Shown: positions 7,587 through 16,437 of the stretch, in pieces
Position numbering within the stretch: position 1 is the stretch's first letter
Layout: each line of letters begins with the position of its first letter
Assembly (NCBI RefSeq): GCF_900141915.1
Contig: NZ_FQZG01000007.1
Coordinates: forward strand, 31,079 to 95,078
Source of the DNA: Tessaracoccus bendigoensis DSM 12906
GTDB lineage: Bacteria; Actinomycetota; Actinomycetes; Propionibacteriales; Propionibacteriaceae
Reading direction: 5' to 3'
Length of the DNA: 64,000 nucleotides
Program-made: the position numbers and the translations under genes
The notes under the pieces: generated by a model
The model's database searches: none
The model's input: the letters and a program-made list of their open reading frames with translations, nothing else
Told to the model about the DNA's origin: nothing

Positions 7587-9601
7587 CAGTGCTGCCCTCC
7601 CTTGGGTGGCGGCGTCGTGAGTGCCATCTTGATCTTGCCGTCCGCCAGCTGCGCAGCCAGGGCATTGATGACGTCCTGCATGCCCGGGATATCGACACCC
7701 GCGAGGATGATCGCAGTGCCGGGCTGGAGATCGGAAGCCGGGAGCCGGCGGAACACGTCGAGAGCGGTCGGTTGCACGGCGGGATGCACCGTCGCAAGCC
7801 TGACGATTCCCGCCACAGCGCCGCGCTGCTCTTGGACGCGGTCTCGCGCACGAAGACCTAGATGCCGCAGGAGCTGATCGACATCGTCCGTTGTGAGGGC
7901 TTGGAGGCTCTCATCCGTGAGTTGTCGCCTGTCCACCGTACGAGTTGAGGCGAGTTGCGCGGCGAGGTCGCGAAGATGCTGGGGCAATTCTGCACTGAGG
8001 AGGAGATCACCACGGAAGGACGCTGCGAGGTGCAGGTAGGGACTCAAATCCAGATCGTGGAGCTCCGGTGGAAGCTTGGCCCATCGGATCATGTCGTCCG
8101 CGAAATGTGGGACAACGCTGATCGCAGGAGCCACTGCGGCGACCGGCGGCATTGCGTCGCTCGAAGGCTCGCTGTCAACAGGGTCTGAGGGTCCAGCGAC
8201 GGTCGATTCGTCCGCCGGAGTGGCAGGCTCGATCATCGTCTCGGTTCCAGGGGCGACCTCTGGAGCACCTTCGGCGGGGGCCAGTTCTTCCTTGGGCCGG
8301 TTTGCCTGATTCTCCAGTGCGTCAAGACGATCTCGAAGCTCGCCCGTCCGGAGCCAGGAAAGCACCGACTGGAACTGGTCAGGCAGAAGTACCTCAAGCA
8401 CCATGAGCTTCGCGACCACATCGAAGTCGAGTTCGATTCCGCGGCGTGCCGCGATGGAACGACGGATGTTCAGATCGTTGAGGAAGCGCTTGATACGACG
8501 CGGGTTCCCGCGAAGCTTCTCGTAGAGGATGGTCATCAGTCGGCGCGCAAACGAAAGTTCGCGCTGCACGTCGAGACCGTCCGGTGCCTTGAGGTCATCG
8601 AGCGCGCCGGTCGTGCGGAGCCGCTGGCACTCGGCGATCACCGCCTTGAGCTGGGGGTCGGTGAGGCGCTTTTCTACACGGTTCTGGAGCTGTAGCAGAA
8701 GCACATAAGACTCGGTGTCAAAGGCGCCTAGCGCGGGGAGCGGAACGGTCGTTTGGACGATCTTGTGCAGATATAGCTTCGACGGTGGCTCGGCCGGGAG
8801 CGCATCTTCGTCATCGGGACGCTCGGCGGGCATACTCCACTCTGGTAAGCGAGTGCGGATGGCGTCCGCGACTCTGTCCTCGTCCGCTGCAATGACGAAC
8901 GCCATGCCGTCCACGCTGAGAAAGAGACGGATCGCTTCCAAGGTCTCCACGACCGTATCGACCAAGCATCTGTCTAGGTCATCGACCAGTACCGCCACGC
9001 GCCGAACGTGGGCCATTTCATCGGTTGCCAGGAGTTCGGCGAACTCAGCCTTGAACCCCGCGAGGCCGCGCGGTTCGTCCTTGGCGTCGGTGCCCTCGGG
9101 TGCCGATTCTCGGATGAGATTAAGGACATCATCGACTCCGGGAAGCTGCAATGTGAGCGATGACTTGGCGGCGAGTTTGACCGCCTTTGCCCAGTCGACG
9201 CGATCTGACAGCTTCTTTATGAGCTTCTTGATCTTCTGGCCCTTGGACTCCTCGACGTTCTTGAGACGCTCGGTGAGTTCCGCCGAGATGGCGTCAAGTA
9301 CTTCTCCGATGAGACTCTCTTTCGCTCCGACGGCGGGGTCGTATCGCCAAGGATCGGTGCGGACGGTGAGAATCTTGGCTGCCTCAGGGTCGCTCCGCGA
9401 GTCGAGGTCAGCCTTGATGAGTTCGAGAACGGTTGTCTTGCCGCTGCCCCAAGGGCCAGAGAGCCCGATTGCGAGAGGGTCGAGCGCATCATCGAGTACA
9501 GCGTCTGAGACCGTCTCTGCAATGGCACGTGCGGCGAGGAAGTCGACCTTTGACGGCTCGTCGGACCAGAGGCGACCGCGGAGTTCCTCGGCTGCGCTCA
9601 T
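7586..9601 (-). CDS. qatA: QatA, KAP-family P-loop ATPase of the Qat anti-phage system
   Basis: The 671-residue KAP-type NTPase has Walker A GPWGSGKTT at about 49-57 and a Walker B region VAVLVDDLDRCLVD at about 203-216. The segment NPRRIKRFLNDL near residue 370 is typical of KAP proteins. An acidic, proline-rich linker (about 440-500) separates the ATPase from a helical C-terminal domain. A strong GAGGAGG ribosome site lies four bases before the ATG. It is the first gene of a tightly coupled four-gene operon and probably the sensing or energising component. Confidence 0.88.
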   Translation of the reverse strand: MSAAEELRGRLWSDEPSKVDFLAARAIAETVSDAVLDDALDPLAIGLSGPWGSGKTTVLELIKADLDSRSDPEAAKILTVRTDPWRYDPAVGAKESLIGEVLDAISAELTERLKNVEESKGQKIKKLIKKLSDRVDWAKAVKLAAKSSLTLQLPGVDDVLNLIRESAPEGTDAKDEPRGLAGFKAEFAELLATDEMAHVRRVAVLVDDLDRCLVDTVVETLEAIRLFLSVDGMAFVIAADEDRVADAIRTRLPEWSMPAERPDDEDALPAEPPSKLYLHKIVQTTVPLPALGAFDTESYVLLLQLQNRVEKRLTDPQLKAVIAECQRLRTTGALDDLKAPDGLDVQRELSFARRLMTILYEKLRGNPRRIKRFLNDLNIRRSIAARRGIELDFDVVAKLMVLEVLLPDQFQSVLSWLRTGELRDRLDALENQANRPKEELAPAEGAPEVAPGTETMIEPATPADESTVAGPSDPVDSEPSSDAMPPVAAVAPAISVVPHFADDMIRWAKLPPELHDLDLSPYLHLAASFRGDLLLSAELPQHLRDLAAQLASTRTVDRRQLTDESLQALTTDDVDQLLRHLGLRARDRVQEQRGAVAGIVRLATVHPAVQPTALDVFRRLPASDLQPGTAIILAGVDIPGMQDVINALAAQLADGKIKMALTTPPPKGGQH

Positions 9602-9810
9602 GGTGCCTCCTCATGTTCAGTTTCGGGAGGCTAGACGGCGGGTGGCAGCCCGGGCGATTCGGGGGTAGCGACACCCACGTCCGACAGCTCCAGTCTCTAA
9701 GCAAGGTTGCCATCTTCCGACCCAGCACACCGCGCCGACACGCGGGCTACGGCCGATCACCACAGAAGATCGCTGGGCGCGCTCACGCAGCTGCAACCCA
9801 CGAACCAGGG

Positions 9811-10161
9811 TCAGCCTCGCACCAGAGCAGTCTCGGCTTCATGATCCTCACGGCGCTGGCCGTGTTCGTGGATGCGGACGCGGGCGAGGAGGATCAGGCT
9901 GATGGGGCCGAGCCAGAGCATCTTGATTCCGTTCCAGATGGTCAGGAGGACAACGAGGTTGAGCCAGCCTGGACCGCCGCTCTGGATGTGATCGGCGAGG
10001 GTGATGGCGATCAGGAAGTAGGGCACGGCCAGGAGCATCGCGGGGATGCCCCATTTGAGGCCGCGGCGGGTGCGGACGGCATCAATGAGGATGTTCGTCG
10101 GCATGTACCGGCGGAGGAACCCGCGGGTGTGGGTGCTGGTGATCCAGATGGAGCGGAACAT
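9811..10161 (-). CDS. Small two-helix membrane protein of conjugative elements
   Basis: This 116-residue protein has two hydrophobic segments, AMLLAVPYFLIAITLADHI (about 41-59) and WLNLVVLLTIWNGIKMLW (about 66-83), followed by LISLILLAR-type hydrophobics and a charged tail. The N-terminus is basic. Proteins of this size and pattern recur in actinobacterial conjugative elements, sometimes annotated loosely as sulfate permease, which the sequence does not support. GAGG lies just before the ATG. Function is unknown; a role in the mating channel or entry exclusion is possible. Confidence 0.55.
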   Translation of the reverse strand: MFRSIWITSTHTRGFLRRYMPTNILIDAVRTRRGLKWGIPAMLLAVPYFLIAITLADHIQSGGPGWLNLVVLLTIWNGIKMLWLGPISLILLARVRIHEHGQRREDHEAETALVRG

Positions 10162-10336
10162 GATGGGCCTCTTTTCGACACGCTTCGGTTGTACCGATGA
10201 AGCGGCGTGTGGTGAGACCCCGTGAGGGGGCGGTCCCGAGGGACCAGCAATGGTTGGGTGAGTCCGCCTCTACTGGCGAGTCTACGCCTGACCTTCGATC
10301 TTCGGAACCCTTCGCCCTTCGCTTGCTTCGGCTGGT

Positions 10337-10342
10337 GCACCT
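10337..10342 (+). promoter_or_regulatory. Recurrent GCACCT motif upstream of dprA
   Basis: GGTGCACCTGCTCGG lies 36 bases before the dprA ATG. It is one of nine E2 gaps with the form GCACCT-N4-G-purine on the + strand (see findings). Function is unknown. Confidence 0.4.
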
Positions 10343-10378
10343 GCTCGGTAGCTCCTGCTACTGGAAGGACGCCCGATC

Positions 10379-11392
10379 ATGGCTTCTCTGTCTGAACACG
10401 CCGCTGACGAACGGTCGGCCCGCGTGCTGTTGTCACTGATCGCCGAAGCGGACGACGACCTGACCGGGTTGCTGCTGGGTCATGAGGGCGCGGTGGCGAC
10501 GGTCGGTATCCTGGACTCGGACGCCCGCGTGCCGGGTGTTGATGCGAACGAGCTGGCGCTACGGCAGCGGCGCGCTCAGGCCCTCACTGCCGGTGTGGAC
10601 CTCGACAGCATGGTGCCCACGCTGCTAGACAGCCGGTACTCGATCTTGATGCCAGGCGACCCGCACTGGCCGGCGAGCTTGGCCGATCTGGGTGTGGGTG
10701 CGCCGTATGTGCTGTGGGCCGACGGCGCGACATCCTTCCTGACCAGCCCCATCAGCGAGATGGTGACGTTCACGGGGATGCGGGCATCGACTTCCTATGG
10801 CAACACGGTCACGAGCGAGCTGGTCGCAGACCTGGCCCGCGATGAGATGGTGATTGTCTCCGGCGGCGCGTATGGCATCGACGCTGCGGCGCATCGGGCC
10901 GCGCTGGCCGTCGGCGGAACGACGATCGCGGTACTCGCCAGCGGGATTGACCGAAACTATCCGACGGGAAACAGCGGTCTCCTTGACGGGATACGCGGAG
11001 TTGGGCTCGTGCTGTCTGAGCAGCCGCCGGGCGCGCTGCCGTCGCGTTCCCGGTTCTTGGCCCGCGTCCGACTGCTGGCGGCCTTGTCATCGGCAACGGT
11101 GATCCCCGAGGCGGGACCTCGCTCGGGCTCGCTGCGGGTGGCCGACCAGGCCTACACGCTGGGCCGCGCCGTGGGTGCGGTGCCAGGGCCGATCACCTCC
11201 ATCGCCAGCACCGGCCCCAACCACCTGATCCACGAGAACCTGGCCGAACTCGTCAGCACCGGGAACGACGTGACCGATCTGATGGAGCGCCACGGAGCCA
11301 ACGCGAACCGTCAGCCTCCGCAGGCACGGGTTTCGGAGTTCGACTCGGACCCGCTGAGTGCGGAACGCGACAGCACGTCTCGAAGCCTCTGA
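10379..11392 (+). CDS. dprA: DprA/Smf-family DNA processing protein
   Basis: The 337-residue protein has the Rossmann-like DprA core: VTFTGMRASTSYG, then VIVSGGAYGIDAAAHRAAL, VLASGIDRNYPTGN, and AGPRSGSLRVADQA. DprA binds incoming single-stranded DNA and loads RecA. In conjugative elements it probably protects or processes the transferred strand. GGAAGGA precedes the ATG. The gene faces the relaxase convergently, and its 3' end overlaps a small minus-strand ORF. The chromosomal dprA would be a separate gene elsewhere, so this is an element-borne copy. Confidence 0.88.
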   Translation: MASLSEHAADERSARVLLSLIAEADDDLTGLLLGHEGAVATVGILDSDARVPGVDANELALRQRRAQALTAGVDLDSMVPTLLDSRYSILMPGDPHWPASLADLGVGAPYVLWADGATSFLTSPISEMVTFTGMRASTSYGNTVTSELVADLARDEMVIVSGGAYGIDAAAHRAALAVGGTTIAVLASGIDRNYPTGNSGLLDGIRGVGLVLSEQPPGALPSRSRFLARVRLLAALSSATVIPEAGPRSGSLRVADQAYTLGRAVGAVPGPITSIASTGPNHLIHENLAELVSTGNDVTDLMERHGANANRQPPQARVSEFDSDPLSAERDSTSRSL

Positions 11393-11466
11393 CGTTCCAA
11401 CTCGTCGCCGCCGATGGCCTCCCGGGCTGTCGGCGGCAGACGCACGCCAACCTGTTCCCACGCCAC
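11311..11466 (-). CDS. Small hypothetical protein downstream of the relaxase
   Basis: A 51-residue frame starting with GTG at 11466, seven bases after the relaxase stop, reads MAWEQVGVRLPPTAREAIGG and continues with DELERQRLRDVLSRSA. The amphipathic, charge-balanced sequence and the position directly after the relaxase gene suggest a real small protein. It overlaps the 3' end of dprA antisense. No family is recognised. A short ORF inside another gene can be a coincidence. Confidence 0.4.
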   Translation of the reverse strand: MAWEQVGVRLPPTAREAIGGDELERQRLRDVLSRSALSGSESNSETRACGG

Positions 11467-11473
11467 AAGCCGG

Positions 11474-14400
11474 CTACAGGACGCGCCCCTGCTGTATCTC
11501 GACCGAATGGAGGTCGTCGCGATCGGTCGCCTCGCGGGTGAGTTGCCGGGCACGGCGGATCGCTGTAGCAGCTCGGGCAGCGTCGATCTTCTGGGCGTCG
11601 GACTCAGCAGGGCTGCCGAGCGCTTGGTCGGTGCTGATCTGGTAGCGGTCGCGGTACGCCGCGACGATCTGCGCGTGGGCACGCCAGGTCGCTGCCATCG
11701 TCGCGTCCACCGGCTCCGGGCCGAGTGTCGTCGTCCAGGCCTTGTGCTCCGTCAGGTCGCGGTGGAGGACGGCGGCGGCGCGCTGCTCGATGAGTTGCTG
11801 ACGCTCGGTGAGCGCGTCGCGCATGTCCTGATCCATGTCGCCGGCGGCGTATGGGATGAGTCCCGCGATCAGGGTCGGCGGTCGGCGGTCGCGTCCTGAG
11901 CCGGCAGGTCGGGCGGTGGTGCGGGCAACGCGGGCGTGCAGGACCGAGGCGATGTCGTCGGCGTCGGCGAACCCGCGAGCGGCGACGAGTCTGGGCAGCA
12001 GAGCATCGAGGTCGTGATGGTTGGCTTCGGCGCGACGCAGCTCGGCTGAGAGCGCCCCGAACGTATCCGCTTCCACTACCTGATCGACCTGCATGTCGGT
12101 GAGGCCAGCGCGGGTGAGGAGCGTGGCCCAGCGATCGTGTTGGCCGGCTTGCGCGATGGTCTCGTATTCGGCCGCGAGGCGCGCGATCGAGCCCCACGCG
12201 TCTTGCTCGGCGGCGATGGTCTCGTGCGCGGACAGTTCCGCGCCGATGTGCTGCAGGACACCGTAGAGCACGGTCTTGGCGTTCGCTTCCGGGCTGTCGC
12301 TGGGATGCGGGGCGGCGTGTCCGTCGTCGGGATGGTCCGTGGCGACGTAGGCGTAGTTGCCGTCCCTGCCACGGGTCATCGCGACGTAGAAGTTCTCCCG
12401 CGTCGTCTTCGTGGTCACGACGACGTGCGCGGTGTCGGTGGTGACGCCCTGGGCGCGGTGCGCGGTGATGGCGTAGCCCAGATCGACATCTTCAGCGACA
12501 TAGGCGGCGGGGAGCACCATCGACCCACCGAAGCGGCGATGCTCGGGCCGGATGGTGATCGACCCGTCCTCGCCCACGCGAGTGACCTTCCAGCGGTCAC
12601 CGTTTCGTACCCATGCGTTGCCGCTCTTCGAGCGCAGGCGCCGCTCGTTGCGGCGGGTGATGATCCGATCCCCGGTCGAGATGCTGCTGCCGTCGTGCAG
12701 GATCGCTTCGCGTCCGGGCAGGAGTGTGCCATCGAGGATCAGGTCGGCACGGGCACGCTGGTTGAGCTGGGTGACGGTCTCAATCGTCTCGGCCACCAGG
12801 ATCGACGCTCGTCCGCGCTCGGTGTCCGTTCGCCACGAGGCATAGGCGGCGTCGACCATCGCGTCTGCTGCGCCACCTTGTATCCGGCCATGCTGGGCAA
12901 GGACGTCGATTGCGGTCGCACGGCCATGCCGTAGGTCCAGTGAGGTGGTCTTCTCCCACGCGTGAGTGAAGCGGTGGATGTCGGTGAGTTCGGGCGCATC
13001 GTCTCGGTCATGGACGAGCATCGCGAACGCACCGGCGGCGTCGACGGCCTGCAACTGGCTGTAGTCGCCCACCAACAGCACCTTCGCCCCGGCCTCCTCG
13101 GCCTGCGCGGTGATGCGGTCCAGCGAGGCCGTGCCGGCCAAGGATGCTTCATCGACGATCACGAGCTGGCCGGCGGTGAAGGTCGTGCCGTGGACAAGGT
13201 GCATCTGCCACCAGCGCGCCGTGTTCTGCGCCTCGATCCCCAGCTCCGCGCCGAGCACTTGGGCGGCGGCCTCCGAGGGAGCCAGCCCGACGACGGAACC
13301 CGCGCCGTGCTCGGCCTCCCATGCCCGCCGCAAAGCCGACATGGCGGTGGTCTTGCCCGCGCCCGCAGGGCCGACCAATACGTCAACGACCCTGCCGGAT
13401 ACCGCGATCCGGGTGAGTGCGTCGGCCTGATCCGGTCCCAGCAGACGCCCTTCCGCGTCCCGTCGGCCGGTGATCCGTTCAATGACCTCCAACTCGACGG
13501 TCGGGGCGTTGCGTGTGCGGGAGCGCTCAAGCAGACGGTCTTCGGCGGCAAGGAGTGCCTCGGTGGAGAACACGACCCGCCCAACCTCACGAAACCTTGT
13601 CGTGCCGTCCGGGCGGCGGAACAGCAACGGACTGGACGCGAGCTCGGGTGGGGTCAGCTGCAACGAAGCCTGCTCGGCCGCATCGGTGACCATACCGGTG
13701 ATGACTTCACGATCCAGGGCAGTGGCGAACCGGACGCCCATGAGCTGGCGCGACGCCTCCGCGTGCAGGTTCCACCGTCGCCACGTCGACCGGCTTTCGC
13801 CTACCACATCCACAACCGACCCTCCGAGTTCGGCGATCGTCTCCAGCGAGATGTCATCGGCACGCGGCAACCTGACCGGTTCGGAGACAGCAGCCGCCGT
13901 GCGCGCCCACCTCGTCGCGTCCTCACCAACTACTCGACCGGTACGCTCGCGCCACTCGGCGGTCAGGTCAGCAAGAGACCGGACCTGCTTCTCCGGCCGA
14001 GTCGCGAGCGTGGCCTGCGCGCGCAACTTCACTACCGTGCGCGCTGATGGCTGTCTGCCGTGCCGGGCAACATAGGAGTCGATCAGGCGGGCCTTCTCCT
14101 GCTCGATCTGCCGAGTACGCGAGGAGAACTCCGCCACCAGTTCCTCACTGACGGGCTCAAGTTCCCATGCCGGGTTGCGGTCCCTGCCCCGCTCGCGGAC
14201 CTCCCATCCCACGCCCAGCAGCCCGGTGATCCGATCTGCCAGCATCGCGTTATACAACTCCGAGACCGCGACCACCGAGGCATGGATCGGCCGGCCGGCC
14301 AGCGTGCGCCACTTGCCGTCCTGGACGGTCAGCACCTTGTTGCTGATGACGACGTGCGTGTGCAACTGGGGGTCGCCTGCCCTGCTGTCGTAGTGATCGA

Positions 14401-15034
14401 ACGCGGTTGCGAGGACTCCCGCGACGTCGGCGTGGACGATCGCACCGTCCGGACCAGCAGCCCCAACGCGCGTGGTCGCAATCTCACGTTCGAGGAACGC
14501 AAGCACCTCTGCAACTGCCTGGTGGTGCGCGTCCGCAATCAAGGATTGCGTGCCCGCGTCTGCAACGCCCCACAGCACAGATACCGACTTCGGCGGACTG
14601 AACGTGAAATCGAACCCCGCAACCGCGCGCCGCGTCCCTCTGGCCGCCTCCTCGGCCTCGATTGCGGCGACTTGTCGTGCGTGGGTGACCGGCCCCATGT
14701 TCGGGTCGAGAGCCTGAACTCGATGATCGATGCGCTCAGCCAACGTGGGATAGCGGCGGTATGCCTCGCCCAACGACTGCCCTGTGATCGGGTCGCATCC
14801 CATCCCGATGAGCAGCTGGAGCTGAGCTTCCGAGACATGCTCACCGCCGACCAACTCGCCGTTCCCGAGATACGGCAAGCCCGAACCCATCCAGAAACCT
14901 GGTGGGGTGCCTTCCTCGGTGTAATACCTCGTCAGCGGGGTCGAGAGCGACCGGTCGCCGTCGCCGGCCGCGACGGTACGCAGCAGGTACTTGTAGCCCT
15001 CGCCAGCACTCATCACCCGCATCGAGACCGTCAC
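11474..15034 (-). CDS. MobF-type conjugative relaxase-helicase
   Basis: This 1186-residue bifunctional transfer protein has an N-terminal relaxase domain with candidate catalytic tyrosines YY at 37-38, FTFSPPKSVSVLW near 143-155, and metal-binding histidines in DHYDSRAGDPQLHTH (H214, H225, H227). The C-terminal superfamily 1 helicase has Walker A VGPAGAGKTT (about 554-563), Walker B VIVDEAS (about 625-631), VLLVGDYSQLQ, and the final motifs ITAHRAQGVT and YVAMTRGRDG. It should nick oriT, stay covalently attached to the strand and unwind it. The gene is full length and apparently intact, unlike the E1 copy. oriT may lie in the 290-base gap upstream. Confidence 0.92.
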   Translation of the reverse strand: MTVSMRVMSAGEGYKYLLRTVAAGDGDRSLSTPLTRYYTEEGTPPGFWMGSGLPYLGNGELVGGEHVSEAQLQLLIGMGCDPITGQSLGEAYRRYPTLAERIDHRVQALDPNMGPVTHARQVAAIEAEEAARGTRRAVAGFDFTFSPPKSVSVLWGVADAGTQSLIADAHHQAVAEVLAFLEREIATTRVGAAGPDGAIVHADVAGVLATAFDHYDSRAGDPQLHTHVVISNKVLTVQDGKWRTLAGRPIHASVVAVSELYNAMLADRITGLLGVGWEVRERGRDRNPAWELEPVSEELVAEFSSRTRQIEQEKARLIDSYVARHGRQPSARTVVKLRAQATLATRPEKQVRSLADLTAEWRERTGRVVGEDATRWARTAAAVSEPVRLPRADDISLETIAELGGSVVDVVGESRSTWRRWNLHAEASRQLMGVRFATALDREVITGMVTDAAEQASLQLTPPELASSPLLFRRPDGTTRFREVGRVVFSTEALLAAEDRLLERSRTRNAPTVELEVIERITGRRDAEGRLLGPDQADALTRIAVSGRVVDVLVGPAGAGKTTAMSALRRAWEAEHGAGSVVGLAPSEAAAQVLGAELGIEAQNTARWWQMHLVHGTTFTAGQLVIVDEASLAGTASLDRITAQAEEAGAKVLLVGDYSQLQAVDAAGAFAMLVHDRDDAPELTDIHRFTHAWEKTTSLDLRHGRATAIDVLAQHGRIQGGAADAMVDAAYASWRTDTERGRASILVAETIETVTQLNQRARADLILDGTLLPGREAILHDGSSISTGDRIITRRNERRLRSKSGNAWVRNGDRWKVTRVGEDGSITIRPEHRRFGGSMVLPAAYVAEDVDLGYAITAHRAQGVTTDTAHVVVTTKTTRENFYVAMTRGRDGNYAYVATDHPDDGHAAPHPSDSPEANAKTVLYGVLQHIGAELSAHETIAAEQDAWGSIARLAAEYETIAQAGQHDRWATLLTRAGLTDMQVDQVVEADTFGALSAELRRAEANHHDLDALLPRLVAARGFADADDIASVLHARVARTTARPAGSGRDRRPPTLIAGLIPYAAGDMDQDMRDALTERQQLIEQRAAAVLHRDLTEHKAWTTTLGPEPVDATMAATWRAHAQIVAAYRDRYQISTDQALGSPAESDAQKIDAARAATAIRRARQLTREATDRDDLHSVEIQQGRVL

Positions 15035-15239
15035 CAGACCACCACCCTTCCAGTCGGCAGGTGGGCAGCGCAGGCGCGGTCGAGAGGGCTGTGACTTCCG
15101 CCGTCACCGAGCGGCACTTCCACGGTTGAAAGACGTGTGATGGCTCATGTGGGAGGGCTGAAGAAGGGGGTGGCCTGACTCGGTACCTCGCGGCGTGGCG
15201 ACGGTGAGAACTGGCGTCGTACGACAGGTCGGTGGTCGT

Positions 15240-15245
15240 GCACCT
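15240..15245 (+). promoter_or_regulatory. Recurrent GCACCT motif upstream of the methyltransferase
   Basis: CGTGCACCTGGCAGGTG fits the GCACCT-N4-GR motif shared by E2 gaps and lies 79 bases before the methyltransferase ATG. The CACCTGGCAGGTG part is itself a perfect palindrome (CACCTG/CAGGTG around one base). Confidence 0.4.
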
Positions 15246-15324
15246 GGCAGGTGTTCAGCCCGGCGAGGCGGTAGCTGCTCGCAGGCATCGCTTGTCCGGG
15301 GAGCGCCAAGACTGCGGAGCCCCT

Positions 15325-16437
15325 ATGCACGACCCCACCCAGTACCACCGTCCACTCCGAGTCGGCTCGCTCTTCTCCGGGTACGGCGGGCTCGACCTCG
15401 CCGTCGAGCACGTCTTCGACGCCGAGACGATCTGGTTCTCCGAGAACAACCAGCACGTCGCCCGCGTCTTCGCCCACCATTGGCCCGACGCCCCGAACCT
15501 GGGCGACATCAGCACCATCGACTGGCACCACGTCGAGCCAGTGGATGTGCTCTGCGCCGGGTTCCCCTGCCAAGACGTGTCCACGGTGGGCAAGCGCGCC
15601 GGCCTCGCGCCCGGTACTCGTTCCGGCCTCTGGTCGCACATGGCCGCCGCCATCGACGCGCTGCAACCAGAACTAGTCGTGATCGAGAACGTGCGCGGAC
15701 TGCTCTCCTCGCCAGCCATCCGCGCACCACTGAAAGGAGACGACGATGCGCAACGCAACCCCGCCGATGCAACCCCGGACCTTGCAGCCCTTCGCGACCT
15801 GGAATCCGACCCTTGGGGTCTGGGAAACCTCGCAGCTCGACCTCTTCGCGCGGCCGGCGCCGTACTGGGCGATCTGGCCGACCTCGGGCTGGATGCGCGA
15901 TGGATCGGCCTACCGGCATCCCTTGTCGGCGCTCCTCACCCCAGGCTCCGCATCTTCATCCTCGCCTGGCGCTCTGTTCCGGACGCCGCTCGCGACCGAC
16001 TCGACCCGAGGCGGCGAATCACTGGACCAAGTACGGGCGAGGCGCGGAACAATCGCCCTGTCACACCAGATCATCGACCTGGCACTCAACGGACCAACTG
16101 GCTCTCAGAACAAGAACGACGAAGCGGAGACGCTGTGGAACCTGATCGAGGACATCTTCACCGCTGGGGACGCTACACCTACGCCATCGCCCGATGGGAA
16201 CACGTCACCGGACGGCCAGCCCCAGCACCCGCGCTCCTGAGCGACGACACCGGGCCGCGACCGTCACCGGCGTTCGTTGAGTGGCTGATGGGCTTGCCTG
16301 ATGGTTGGGTCAGCAACGCCGTCCATGGGCTTACTCCGAACCAGCAGATCACCGCCCTCGGCAACGGTGTTCTTCCGCTTCAAGCGAGTCTGGCCGTCAG
16401 GTCGATGCTGCATGGTCATTTTGTGGGCGCTGCATGA
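15325..16437 (+). CDS. DNA (cytosine-5) methyltransferase
   Basis: The 370-residue product has all core C5-methyltransferase motifs: I (LFSGYGGLDLA), IV with the catalytic cysteine (GFPCQDVS), VI (VIENVRGLL), VIII-like (GAPHPRLRIFILA), and X (ITALGNGVLPLQA). The recognition region holds WGRYTYAIARWEHVTGR and FVEWLMGLPDGW, as in actinophage and conjugative-element enzymes. It may protect the element from host restriction. No restriction endonuclease is adjacent. I chose ATG 15325, although the frame is open from 15232. A second long ORF lies inside it in another frame (15746-16240), and its 3' end overlaps the convergent arsO gene by 41 bases. Confidence 0.88.
   Translation: MHDPTQYHRPLRVGSLFSGYGGLDLAVEHVFDAETIWFSENNQHVARVFAHHWPDAPNLGDISTIDWHHVEPVDVLCAGFPCQDVSTVGKRAGLAPGTRSGLWSHMAAAIDALQPELVVIENVRGLLSSPAIRAPLKGDDDAQRNPADATPDLAALRDLESDPWGLGNLAARPLRAAGAVLGDLADLGLDARWIGLPASLVGAPHPRLRIFILAWRSVPDAARDRLDPRRRITGPSTGEARNNRPVTPDHRPGTQRTNWLSEQERRSGDAVEPDRGHLHRWGRYTYAIARWEHVTGRPAPAPALLSDDTGPRPSPAFVEWLMGLPDGWVSNAVHGLTPNQQITALGNGVLPLQASLAVRSMLHGHFVGAA
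15746..16240 (+). CDS. Overlapping ORF inside the methyltransferase gene
   Basis: This 164-codon frame lies entirely within the methyltransferase gene but in a different frame, opening MRNATPPMQPRTLQPFATW. GGAG sits five bases before the ATG (aaaggagacgacgATG), within an otherwise coding context. The stretch APYWAIWPTSGWMRDGSAY resembles the WPTSGMTRNG-type sequence known from phage and element proteins linked to cytosine methyltransferases, and SHQIIDLALNGP looks protein-like. Both frames therefore appear to carry recognisable sequence. It may be a genuine dual-coding overlap or the trace of an ancestral fusion. Confidence 0.5.
   Translation: MRNATPPMQPRTLQPFATWNPTLGVWETSQLDLFARPAPYWAIWPTSGWMRDGSAYRHPLSALLTPGSASSSSPGALFRTPLATDSTRGGESLDQVRARRGTIALSHQIIDLALNGPTGSQNKNDEAETLWNLIEDIFTAGDATPTPSPDGNTSPDGQPQHPRS

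Noticed and set aside
9811..10161. Sulfate permease
   Set aside because: The protein has only two clear helices in 116 residues and no transporter motif; the name is a propagated annotation.
11407..11437. Terminator hairpin between dprA and the relaxase (GCCGCCGA / TCGGCGGC)
   Set aside because: It has no T-run and lies within a plausible 51-codon ORF, so pairing may be incidental.
12137..14075. Several long plus-strand ORFs across the relaxase
   Set aside because: They are antisense shadows of a full-length relaxase-helicase with all motifs; high GC keeps such frames open.
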